From an uncultured Neisseria sp. (GTDB lineage: Bacteria > Pseudomonadota > Gammaproteobacteria > Burkholderiales > Neisseriaceae), in the NCBI GenBank assembly GCA_927911515.1, contig CAKMQH010000214.1, positions 1 through 16,929 on the forward strand: a stretch of DNA of 16,929 bases, read 5' to 3'. This document shows, piece after piece, positions 6,773 to 14,120 of this stretch. The position numbers and the translations under genes are program-made. Position 1 is the first letter of the stretch, and every line of letters begins with the position of its first letter. The notes beneath the pieces were generated by a model that was given only the letters and a program-made list of their open reading frames with translations, was not told the origin of the DNA and searched no databases.

Positions 6773-7771
6773 ATGAATAAATTATTGTCTCTGTTGGCTG
6801 TATGTTTGGCGATTGTGCCATTGTCTGCATGTAAACAGGAGGTTTCGGAGAAACCGGCAGCAAAGCAAGAAAAAGCGGCTTCTGTTGTTATCCGTCCTGA
6901 ATTGAATTGGGATACCCCTAAATTAACCAGTAATGTTTGGAAAATCAGTAAAGCTGGGCAGCCGGATTCTTATTTGGTCGGTACCATCCATATCGGTAAG
7001 CCCAATGCCACCTTGTCTCAAGATGCAAAGAATCTGCTGGCATCTGCCGAACAGTTGGTTACCGAGGCCGATATGCTGCCCCAGCTCAATGATGAAGAGA
7101 TAGCGAAATATCAAGAGTTTATGCAAAAAATTTATAGTCAAGATTCTTTGAAATCCAAGTTGGGCGATAAGAATTTTGAACTGTTGCAACAGGACTTTAT
7201 GAAAAGTCCGGAGTTGGCTCAGATGGCACCGTACATCGATCACATGCATCCTTGGGCGGTGTTGCTGTTTGCTTTAAGTATTTATCCGCCTGGATACAGC
7301 AACCATACCGGTGTGGATATTTTGTTGTCGAAAGCGGCACAAGAGTCCGGCAAAAAACGCCTCGCTTTAGAGGATGTGACGGATATCTCTCAAATGTTTG
7401 CCAGCCAGCCGGAAAAGTTGATGATCAAAATGTTGATGACAGTGAACGAGTATAATGATCAGGAAATCAAACACCTCTTTGACCTTTACGAGAAGGGAAA
7501 TTTTGCAGAATTACCTTTGGCAGAAGCTGAATTTGAGCAGGAATTTGCTCAAAAATATCCTGATGCTATTCCCGTTTTGTCTTGGGAGCGTAGCGATTTG
7601 CTGATTAAGCGCAATCAAATTTGGCTGCCGAAAATCAAAGAGATATCTGCTAAAAAGAAAACGGTGTTTGCTGTGGGTATCATGCACCTGATGTCTGAAC
7701 AAGGCTTGATTGAGAAATTGCGCAAGGATGGTTATCAGGTGACGCCGGAGCCTTCAATATTGATGTGGTAA
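6773..7771 (+). CDS. TraB/GumN family lipoprotein
   Basis: A 332-residue exported protein of the TraB/GumN (polysaccharide biosynthesis GumN/Tiki-like) superfamily, whose bacterial members are poorly characterised; eukaryotic Tiki relatives are metalloproteases. The N-terminus is a lipoprotein signal with the lipobox LSAC, Cys20, followed by a lysine-rich linker. The mature domain shows the family landmarks: LVGTIHIGKPNATLS (about residues 68-82, with the GTxHxG motif), a central GVDILLSKAAQESGKKRLAL segment, and near the end AVGIMHLMSEQGLIEKLRKD (the second GxxH motif). The start is supported by GAGGAAA seven or so bases upstream. It appears monocistronic, with a Correia element upstream and two terminators downstream. 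The protein probably sits in the periplasm attached to a membrane; the substrate is unknown. Confidence 0.85.
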   Translation: MNKLLSLLAVCLAIVPLSACKQEVSEKPAAKQEKAASVVIRPELNWDTPKLTSNVWKISKAGQPDSYLVGTIHIGKPNATLSQDAKNLLASAEQLVTEADMLPQLNDEEIAKYQEFMQKIYSQDSLKSKLGDKNFELLQQDFMKSPELAQMAPYIDHMHPWAVLLFALSIYPPGYSNHTGVDILLSKAAQESGKKRLALEDVTDISQMFASQPEKLMIKMLMTVNEYNDQEIKHLFDLYEKGNFAELPLAEAEFEQEFAQKYPDAIPVLSWERSDLLIKRNQIWLPKIKEISAKKKTVFAVGIMHLMSEQGLIEKLRKDGYQVTPEPSILMW

Positions 7772-7774
7772 GAC

Positions 7775-7810
7775 AAAACGTCGTCTGAAAACAGTTTCAG
7801 ACGACGTTTT
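7775..7810 (+). terminator. DUS-variant hairpin terminator, first of two
   Basis: Perfect 16-bp stem AAAACGTCGTCTGAAA / TTTCAGACGACGTTTT with a 4-base loop, three bases after the TraB/GumN-like stop. Both arms carry ACGTCGTCTGAA, which differs from the main uptake sequence at one base. Confidence 0.85.
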
Positions 7811-7816
7811 ATAATG

Positions 7817-7861
7817 AAAAAACAAACCGACCGCGAGATAAAGCGGTCGGTTTGTTTTTTT
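7817..7861 (+). terminator. Strong GC-rich terminator, second of two
   Basis: An 18-bp perfect stem (AAAAAACAAACCGACCGC, 7817-7834, with its complement at 7843-7860), an 8-base loop and a run of seven T. It contains no uptake sequence and resembles a classic Rho-independent terminator. It follows the first hairpin by six bases. Confidence 0.88.
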
Positions 7862-7889
7862 GCACTCTATTAAAATCCAAGAATAGAGA

Positions 7890-7980
7890 AGGTCGTCTGA
7901 AAGGTTGGCGCGTGCTTTTTTGTTTCAAATATGGCGAGAAACAGGATGGACGTAAAGACATAGATGGTTTCAGACGACCT
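7890..7980. repeat. Widely spaced inverted pair of uptake sequences
   Basis: Perfect AGGTCGTCTGAA at 7890-7901 and its reverse complement at 7969-7980, 67 bases apart. The loop is too long for an efficient terminator. Both lie in the 456-base gap before the PIG-L gene, where no other gene is convincing. Confidence 0.75.
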
Positions 7981-8091
7981 TTGCATGGTCGCGACAGCTT
8001 GTTGTGTCATCCTCTTATCTTATCGGGAGGGGCGGTGCGGGATTGGAAACTTGGATAGGGGCGTCTGCTTACGAACAGAAGGGGTGTGCAA

Positions 8092-8120
8092 TTGAAAACT
8101 GTATGATTTCAAATTGTAAA
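8092..8120 (+). promoter_or_regulatory. Putative promoter of the PIG-L deacetylase gene
   Basis: TTGAAA (8092-8097), 17 bases, TGTAAA (8115-8120). The -35 matches five of six consensus bases and the -10 four of six. It would leave a leader of about 100 bases. The gene has its own ribosome site AGGGGA (8217-8222), five bases before the ATG. Confidence 0.35.
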
Positions 8121-8227
8121 TTACTATTTAAGATGACGTTTGGTTTTGAAAATGACCGTTTGTTAGAAAGTTAGGACGTACGCATTTTTAAATAATAAGA
8201 TAAGGGAAATAATCACAGGGGAATAAA

Positions 8228-9607
8228 ATGTTATTGTTAGTATTGTTTTGCATGATACTTTGCCTGCTTGTAATTGCTGCCTTTATCGTGGCATCAATTC
8301 GCAGAAAACGGTTTGCTTACGATGTCAGCCGCGATTACGAATACGGTCAATTGCCCAAGTCGGCGACAGTCAGTTTGCGTGACGGCAAGTTGATCTTGCC
8401 CGACACCATCGGCGCGAATGATACGGTCATCGCCAGAATCAACGTGAAATCAGGTTGGCTGGGCAGATTGGTGATGCCTTGGATCGGCGTCAAAACCAAT
8501 CGCGGGGAATGGCGGGCGTATGTCGAACATGGCGGCAACGGCGCGCGCTACCTCAATTTGACCGACACCTTCGACGACGGCAGCAGAAAAATTACATTAA
8601 GCGGCAACCGCGTGTCCCTGCCTGATCAGGAAGTTGAATTGTCGGTTTATCCGCGCGAGTGTTTGAGCGGTAAAAAAATTCTGGTCTTGGCGCCCCATGC
8701 GGATGATGCGGAATTGGCGGCTTACGGATTATATGAAAAACATGCTGCCGATACGTTGGTGGTTACGATTACCGCAGGGGAGGGCGGCAGCTTCCATTAC
8801 AACAATCTGTATGCGCGCAATCCCGAGCAAATGCAGGCGCAGTATCTGCAAAAGGGCAGGATGCGCGTATGGAACAGCCTGACCGTGCCGCTTTTGGCGG
8901 GTGTGTCGTCTGAAAACATTTTGCAGCTCGGCTATTTTGACAGCACATTGCAAGTCATGAAGCAGAATCCCGATGCGGATGTGAAGTCGACCAAGCTGGA
9001 TACGGCGGATGTCAATCTGTTCCGCCGTGCCAATACTTCGCCTTTGTCCAAAGGCTTGAACGGCGGCTCGAATTGGCGCGGGCTGGTCAATAATCTGGCG
9101 TATATTATCGAAACCTTCCAGCCCGACATCATCGTCAGCCCGTCGCCCAATATCGATGCACACAAAGACCATCAATATACGACAATCGCTGCGGTTGAAG
9201 CTTTGAAACAACTGGATTATCGGAAAGGTTCGCTGTTTTTGCACACACTGCATTTCTTGAGCGACGATTTTCCGATCGGCAAGTCCGGCTCGATGTTGAG
9301 CCTGCCGCCGATGTTCGGTCAGCCGTTCCATTTCCATTCCGTGTATTCCCTGCCTTTGAACAAAGAAGAGCAGAACCGCAAGCTGCTTGCGCTGGACGCG
9401 ATGAACGATATCCGCCCCAACGCCAACGGGTATGCGGACTGGAAAACCATGATATTCCGCGGCTTGAACGGCTTGCGCCATCATGTATTTGATATCGATA
9501 GGGATTTGGTCAACCGTTTTGTCCGCAGCAACGAATTGTTTTACGTTGTTCCTGTCAGCGATGTGCATCAGGAAGACAGTTATCAAAAAATCGTCCAATG
9601 CGGCTGA
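8228..9607 (+). CDS. Membrane-anchored PIG-L/LmbE family deacetylase
   Basis: A 459-residue protein whose C-terminal domain belongs to the zinc-dependent PIG-L/LmbE family, which removes acetyl groups from N-acetylglucosamine-type sugars or similar amides. Order: an N-terminal membrane helix (about residues 2-24) followed by RRKR, so the rest may face the cytoplasm or be anchored otherwise; a beta-rich region (about 45-142) without a recognised family; then the catalytic domain from ILVLAPHADDAELAAYGL (residues 151-168), where H157, D159/D160 and E162 fit the HPDDE-type metal and catalytic motif (here Ala replaces Pro), and later NIDAHKDHQYTT with H312 and H315, the second metal site. AGGGGA five bases before the ATG supports the start. 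It is well separated from its neighbours. The true substrate (a glycan or cell-wall precursor) cannot be told from the sequence. Confidence 0.87.
   Translation: MLLLVLFCMILCLLVIAAFIVASIRRKRFAYDVSRDYEYGQLPKSATVSLRDGKLILPDTIGANDTVIARINVKSGWLGRLVMPWIGVKTNRGEWRAYVEHGGNGARYLNLTDTFDDGSRKITLSGNRVSLPDQEVELSVYPRECLSGKKILVLAPHADDAELAAYGLYEKHAADTLVVTITAGEGGSFHYNNLYARNPEQMQAQYLQKGRMRVWNSLTVPLLAGVSSENILQLGYFDSTLQVMKQNPDADVKSTKLDTADVNLFRRANTSPLSKGLNGGSNWRGLVNNLAYIIETFQPDIIVSPSPNIDAHKDHQYTTIAAVEALKQLDYRKGSLFLHTLHFLSDDFPIGKSGSMLSLPPMFGQPFHFHSVYSLPLNKEEQNRKLLALDAMNDIRPNANGYADWKTMIFRGLNGLRHHVFDIDRDLVNRFVRSNELFYVVPVSDVHQEDSYQKIVQCG
8903..8914 (+). repeat. Imperfect uptake sequence inside the deacetylase gene
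   Basis: GTGTCGTCTGAA keeps the 10-base core GTCGTCTGAA and differs at the first two bases of the 12-mer. Confidence 0.65.
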
Positions 9608-9718
9608 ATGGGGCAGGTTTCAAATCATGCCTGCCTGAATGTCGGATAAAAAGAGCAATTGAGCGCAGTCTCGGCAATGGGTGGAACCATGCCGCATACT
9701 TGGGCTACCGATATACAA

Positions 9719-9730
9719 AGGTCGTCTGAA
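9719..9730 (+). repeat. DNA uptake sequence upstream of lpxH
   Basis: Perfect AGGTCGTCTGAA in the gap between the deacetylase gene and lpxH, without a partner arm. Confidence 0.88.
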
Positions 9731-9768
9731 AACCTATAATGGCAAGGATTTCACACCTGTTGCCCGCC

Positions 9769-10476
9769 ATGCCGATTTACTTTATTTCCGATTTGCACCT
9801 GAGCGAATCCCATCCCGAATTGACCGAATTGTTTTTGCGCTTTATGCGAGAAAAAGCACCGAAGGCTCGTTCGGTTTATATTTTGGGGGATTTGTTTGAT
9901 TTTTGGATAGGCGACGACGAGCAATCCGAATTGACCCACACTGTCGCGCAAGCGATTCAATCCGTCGTGCAGCGCGGGGTTGAATGTTTCTTCGTACACG
10001 GCAATCGGGATTTTTTGATCGGAAAGCAATTTGCAGCGCAATCCGGTATGAAGTTGCTGCCCGAATATGCGGTGGTCGATTTATACGGCAGTTCCGCCTT
10101 GATTTGCCACGGAGATACTTTGTGTATCGATGATGCGCGTTATCAGAAGTTCAGAAAGATTGTTCACCAAAAATGGCTGCAACGTCTGTTCCTCAGCCTG
10201 CCGCTCGCCCTGCGCCTGAAAATCGCCCGTAAAATACGCCGAACCAGCAAACAGGGCAAACAATATAAATCGGCGGAAATCATGGACGTTCAGCCGCAAT
10301 TCACCGCAGATATTGTGCATCAGTATCATACCCCGCTCTTGATTCACGGTCACACCCATCGTGAACATATCCATCAGGAAGACGGCTTCACCCGCATTGT
10401 ATTGGGCGATTGGAAAAATGATTACGCTTCCATACTGGAGGTTGACGAACAGGGTTTCCGATTCGTTCCTTTATAA
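9769..10476 (+). CDS. lpxH: UDP-2,3-diacylglucosamine diphosphatase LpxH
   Basis: LpxH cleaves UDP-2,3-diacylglucosamine to lipid X and UMP, the fourth step of lipid A synthesis, at the inner face of the cytoplasmic membrane. It is a metallophosphoesterase with all motifs in order: FISDLHLSE (D8, H10 counted from this start), ILGDLFDFWIGDD, FVHGNRDF, ICHGDTLC and IHGHTHREHIH, then IVLGDW. Length from here is 235 residues, normal for the family. I chose ATG 9769 because neisserial LpxH proteins begin only a few residues before YFISDLHL. An in-frame ATG at 9739 would add ten residues (MARISHLLPA). Neither start has a clear Shine-Dalgarno site. It is followed by a bidirectional terminator and a convergent gene. 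Function is highly likely. Confidence 0.93.
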   Translation: MPIYFISDLHLSESHPELTELFLRFMREKAPKARSVYILGDLFDFWIGDDEQSELTHTVAQAIQSVVQRGVECFFVHGNRDFLIGKQFAAQSGMKLLPEYAVVDLYGSSALICHGDTLCIDDARYQKFRKIVHQKWLQRLFLSLPLALRLKIARKIRRTSKQGKQYKSAEIMDVQPQFTADIVHQYHTPLLIHGHTHREHIHQEDGFTRIVLGDWKNDYASILEVDEQGFRFVPL

Positions 10477-10617
10477 ATTTGCCGGGTGGTGGCGGGTAAA
10501 AATACAGGGGCTTGGGTTCAAGCTTTCATCTTGGTACGATATTTCAACTGCTCCGTATGATTTGAATCATCAAAACATCGTATTTCGTAAACGGCTTCAC
10601 TTTAAAACCATCATCAA

Positions 10618-10661
10618 AAAGGTCGTCTGAAAACTCACAATCGGGTTTTCAGACGACCTTT
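10618..10661. terminator. Bidirectional DUS-pair terminator
   Basis: Perfect inverted repeat AAAGGTCGTCTGAAAA (10618-10633) and TTTTCAGACGACCTTT (10646-10661) with a 12-base loop, between convergent lpxH and the copper receptor gene. A-rich on the left and T-rich on the right, so it can work in both directions. Both arms are perfect uptake sequences. Confidence 0.88.
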
Positions 10662-10679
10662 CACTTTTTCAACTCAACA

Positions 10680-12652
10680 TTAGAATTTCGCTTGCAGTCT
10701 CAACCAAGCGGTACGGCCGGGTTCGTTGACGCGCAAGGTTTGTGTACCTGCTGAAGGATCGCCTCCTTTGCTGACGAATTCGGCATAGGTTTTGTTGAAC
10801 ACGTTGTCTATACCGACCTGCAAGGTGGCGTATTTGCTGAATTCCAGCCGGCGTTGAGCGAGAGTACGCCGAAGCCGGAAGAGGCGCCGATGTCCTGACC
10901 GACGATATTGCCTTGACCTTTGCTGTAACGGTTTTGTTTCGCCACGACGCGCCATAACGCGCCTGCGCTGTATTTGCCGTTGTCAAAGGCGAGGGTGTTG
11001 TTCCACTCGAGCGGCGGGGTTTGCGCCAAAGGTTTGCCGTCGGTGCGGTTTTTGCCGTGGGTGTAGGCGAGGCTGCTGCCGATTTCCCAGTTGGGCGCAA
11101 ACGTCCATTTGACTTCGGCTTCGCCGCCGAAACGCGAGGCTTTAACGTTGCGTACATCTAAATCCGTGCCTTGGCGTTCGAGTATGATGAAATTTTTGAC
11201 ATCGCTGCCGAATACGGACACGGAGGCATGGAGGTTAGGACGTTTCCAGATGATGCCCGCATCGATTTGGCGGTTTTGTTCGGGATGGATGATTTTCTTT
11301 TTGGCGCGCAGACGTTCCCAGTAGTCGGGCGAGCGTTCTGCGATACCGAATCCGGCGTAGTATTTCAAGCCGTTATCAGTATCACGTTCCCAACGTAAGA
11401 AACCGGAATTCAAGTTGAATTTCTGATGTTTCAAAGCGGGATCGGTTACGTCTGCGGAATCATAATCCGCTTTGACACGGTCGTGGCGCAAGCCTGCTAC
11501 CCAACGTTGTTTGTCGGTTTGCTGCCAAGCGGCTTCGGTGAAAACGCCCCATTGTTTGAAACTTTGGTTGGGCATAAAAGGCTTGTGGCTGTAACCGTCG
11601 CCGCCGCGTTCCATACGGGCGACGTGTACATCGTCCATATAATCTACGCCGGTTTGCAGGTTGAGATTATCCCAATCGAAAGTGGTTTTCAGACGACCTG
11701 TGTCGGTGTTGCGTTTGGGGTTGTTGGCGTTTTTAATCTGTTTGCCTGCGGGATTACGGATGGTGCGCAGGCTGTATGTGTCCATAACGTGGTCGATTTC
11801 GCTTTCACCGTAGCGCAATTCGAGTTCGCTGAACCAAGGGGTGAGGTTGCGTTGGGTAAAGCGGACATTCCATGCGTCGCGGTCGAATTTGCTGCCGTCC
11901 ATCATGCGGTCTGCGTAGGCGACCTTGGCTCTGCTGCGTTCGTATGTGCCTGCGATGGTGGTGTTTTCGGTCGGAGTGATGCCCAGTTGCAGCATTTGGC
12001 TGTCGCGTTTGAAATGGGAGTGGACGCTTTTGCCTGAGCCGTCTTTGTAGTCGTCGGCTTCGTTATGGGAAATATTGCTGCGGACGTAGCCGTATTTGCC
12101 GCCGAACTCGGCTTCAAGCGAACCGTCGCGGCGGTCGTTGCTGCCTGCGGTCAGGGAGGCGTTGATGTTGTAGGGTTTTTCGCTGAAATCAGGGTCTTTG
12201 CGGATGAATTGCACCGAGCCGCTGACCAAACCCATGCCTTGGGTTACGGTTTGAGGGCCTTTGGTAACGACGACTTTGTCGAAAGAGTTCGGGTGGATGT
12301 ATGCAGTCGGCGGATCCATACGCATAGCGCAACCGCCGTAAATAAACTGGTCGTCGGCGTTAATCGACAGGCGCGAACCGCCCAAACCGCGGAACAACGG
12401 ATCGCCCGAGCTACCGCCTTTGCGGATGATGCTCATGTTGGGGACAGACTGTAAAAGGTCTGCCCCGTCTCCGGCAGGGAGGGGTTGCAAAGCAGCTTTG
12501 GGGTTGAAAGTAACGCTATTGGCTTTTTGTTGTTGTGTGCCGGTGACGGTGACAGGGGAAAGGGTAACAGTCTCTTCGGGAACGGGGTCTGTATCTGCCC
12601 AAGCTTGGGATACGGCTAAGGCAAGCGGCAGAAGGAGTAGCTGGTGTTTCAT
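10680..12652 (-). pseudogene. TonB-dependent copper receptor (OprC/NosA type), one frameshift
   Basis: Outer-membrane TonB-dependent transporter of the OprC/NosA copper group. The N-terminus is a signal peptide (MKHQLLLLPLALAVSQAWA), then a plug domain (SPVTVTGTQQQ, LLQSVPNMSIIRKGG, GDPLFRGLGGSRLSI) including GGCAMRMDPPTAYIHPNSFD, typical of this group. C108 and M112 form CxxxM; H288 and M290 form HxM. These are the copper-ligand motifs known from Pseudomonas OprC, with the same 180-residue spacing. A long beta-barrel follows. The main frame fails at GVLSLNAGW and resumes one frame over as KFSKYATLQVGIDNVFNKTY to a C-terminal ...WLRLQAKF, whose final Phe is a barrel-assembly signal. One A is missing on the coding strand opposite bases 10842-10843; the repaired protein has 657 residues. 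AAGGAGA lies ahead of the start. The break looks like a sequencing indel. Confidence 0.87.
11688..11699 (-). repeat. Uptake sequence inside the copper receptor gene
   Basis: Perfect reverse-complement uptake sequence within the barrel-coding region; on the coding strand it reads AGGTCGTCTGAA and encodes GRLK, in a presumed loop or strand edge. Confidence 0.85.
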
Positions 12653-12709
12653 TCTTAGGTCTCCTTTTATTGGTTTAGTTCATTGGGTGTAGTTAATTAA
12701 TACTTTAGT

Positions 12710-12738
12710 AGTATAAAGAATGTCAGGTAGTTTGTGAA
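12710..12738 (-). promoter_or_regulatory. Putative promoter of the copper receptor gene
   Basis: On the minus strand TTCACA (12733-12738), a 17-base spacer and TATACT (12710-12715). Each box matches five of six consensus bases. It lies about 58 bases before the start codon. The AT-rich leader between it and the gene could hold an operator, but no clear Fur-type or copper-responsive palindrome was seen. The rest of the 12653-13050 gap holds only the serB terminator. Confidence 0.6.
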
Positions 12739-12980
12739 CAAGAAAACGATTTTGTTTAATTTAAGTCAATATTTTCAGTGCATAGCCAAATTATTTTAAG
12801 AACGGTAATAACTGTCTTGATTAATTGCCTGTTTCCAGTCTGTCAGGAAGAAAGGATAAGGTTGTTAGGGGGATAAAGAAGATTGTGTTTAGGAGCGGGA
12901 TGGATGCTTCGTTTTGGCGTGTTGTTACCGCGTTTCTTTGGTATTCCGGTTTGCAGTCATTACGATATTCCGGACAGCAA

Positions 12981-13012
12981 AAAGGTCTCTGAAAATTTTT
13001 CAGACGACCTTT
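12981..13012 (-). terminator. DUS-based terminator of serB
   Basis: AAAGGTCTCTGAAAA (12981-12995) opposes TTTTCAGACGACCTTT (12997-13012). The right arm has a perfect uptake sequence (12999-13010), while the left arm lacks the same single G as the terminator at 5608. It lies 39 bases past the serB stop. Confidence 0.72.
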
Positions 13013-13050
13013 GCTTTACTGGGAAACTCCTGACAAACGATACCGGCGGT

Positions 13051-13884
13051 TTATTTGAACCAACCCCTGACGCGTTCCAATCCGCCGAAGTTGATGCAGG
13101 CATCGGCGACCGCCTGCGCTTTCGGTTTGGCGCGGTAAGCCACACCTATGCCTGCCTCTTTGAGCATCGGAATATCGTTCGCACCGTCGCCCATCGCCAA
13201 AACCTGATGCGGCTGCAATCCGAGGCGGTCGCGGTATTCTCGCAATAAATCCGCTTTTGCCTGCGCGTCGATGATTCTGCCTTTCAGACGACCTGTCAGC
13301 TTGCCGTTTTCAATTTCCAAAACATTGGCGTGTTGGTATTCGAAGCCGAGGCGTTGTTGCAGCTTTTCGGTGAAAAACGTGAACCCGCCCGACACCAGCA
13401 TGAATTTCACGCCGTGCGCCTTGCATTCGTCCAACAAAAATTCCGCACCGGGCGAGAGCCGCAAAACGTTTTCATAAACCTCCGCCAAAACCTTTTCGTC
13501 CAATCCCGCCAACAGGGCGACGCGGCTGCGCAAAGACTGCTCGAAATCCAATTCGCCGCGCATCGAGCGTTCGGTAATTTCCGCCACGCGGTCTTTCAAG
13601 CCGACGCCCGCCGCAATTTCATCGACGCATTCAATGGTGATCAGTGTCGAATCCATATCGCTGACAATCAGCCCGAGTTCGCCGAACGCCATATCGGGCA
13701 ACACGGCGTAGTCGATTTGACGGCTGCTCAGTAACGCCGCGTCTGCTTCGTTGAAAGAAAACCCTTCTTCAACGATAAAACGCATACGCTTTTCATCAGC
13801 GTAATCAGGCTCTGGCAGGCGGGAGAGGAGGGCGGAAGGCAGGGCTTCAGCGGAAGGGAATTGAAGGACGAGGGCGTGCGGCAT
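13051..13884 (-). CDS. serB: Phosphoserine phosphatase SerB
   Basis: SerB removes phosphate from O-phospho-L-serine, the last step of serine synthesis, in the cytoplasm. It is a HAD-superfamily enzyme with all motifs: DMDST (D76 nucleophile, D78), SGG at 165-167, K210 (DAQAKADLL) and GDGANDIPML (232-241). The substrate-cap segment ECVDEIAAGVGLKDRVAEIT follows motif I. Residues 1-70 form a short N-terminal region of the SerB type. Length 277 matches neisserial SerB. The start ATG at 13884 lies about 24 bases after a perfect TATAAT on the minus strand. The gene stands alone and is divergent from pntA. An intragenic uptake sequence lies at 13283-13294. Function is highly likely. Confidence 0.96.
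   Translation of the reverse strand: MPHALVLQFPSAEALPSALLSRLPEPDYADEKRMRFIVEEGFSFNEADAALLSSRQIDYAVLPDMAFGELGLIVSDMDSTLITIECVDEIAAGVGLKDRVAEITERSMRGELDFEQSLRSRVALLAGLDEKVLAEVYENVLRLSPGAEFLLDECKAHGVKFMLVSGGFTFFTEKLQQRLGFEYQHANVLEIENGKLTGRLKGRIIDAQAKADLLREYRDRLGLQPHQVLAMGDGANDIPMLKEAGIGVAYRAKPKAQAVADACINFGGLERVRGWFK
13283..13294 (-). repeat. Uptake sequence inside serB
   Basis: Perfect TTCAGACGACCT; on the coding strand it encodes part of TGRLKGR, between the cap domain and motif III. Confidence 0.85.
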
Positions 13885-13907
13885 GGCGGTGGCTCAAAAA
13901 ATGCGGA

Positions 13908-13913
13908 TTATAT
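13908..13913 (-). promoter_or_regulatory. Putative -10 box of serB
   Basis: TATAAT on the minus strand, 24 bases before the serB ATG. No good -35 box at the expected distance, so the promoter call is partial. Confidence 0.4.
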
Positions 13914-14033
13914 AGTGAAACAGTGGAGAATGTTACGGCGGTCAGAGCCTGTAATCGGAAAATGATTTTAAACGCAGACGGCAGTATTTGTAAGGGAATA
14001 CAAGGATGAAATGCCGAATTGTCGGCTTAACTA

Positions 14034-14062
14034 TTGCCAGTCCACTGAAAATTCGCTATAAG
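14034..14062 (+). promoter_or_regulatory. Putative pntA promoter
   Basis: TTGCCA (14034-14039), a 17-base spacer and TATAAG (14057-14062). Each box matches five of six sigma-70 consensus bases. The leader would be about 50 bases, with AAGGA ahead of the pntA start at 14121. Confidence 0.6.
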
Positions 14063-14120
14063 GGGATTATCCGAAATATATTAACATTTATATACAGACA
14101 ACCCAAAAAAGGATTCAGAG

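Noticed and set aside
8729..9598. A 289-codon open frame on the minus strand opposite the PIG-L gene
   Set aside because: It lies fully antisense to a gene with clear catalytic motifs, and its translation has no recognisable domain or ribosome site.
11426..12037. A 203-codon plus-strand frame opposite the copper receptor
   Set aside because: Antisense shadow of the receptor; the composition (many Val, Phe, Ala, Cys) reflects reversed codons and no motif is seen.
12653..12710. Fur box or copper-responsive operator ahead of the copper receptor
   Set aside because: The leader is AT-rich but I could not find a palindrome close enough to a known operator.
12901..12993. A 30-codon frame reading MDASFWRVVTAFLWYSGLQS after a GGAG-like site
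   Set aside because: It ends inside the serB terminator hairpin, is short, and has no support beyond a weak ribosome site.
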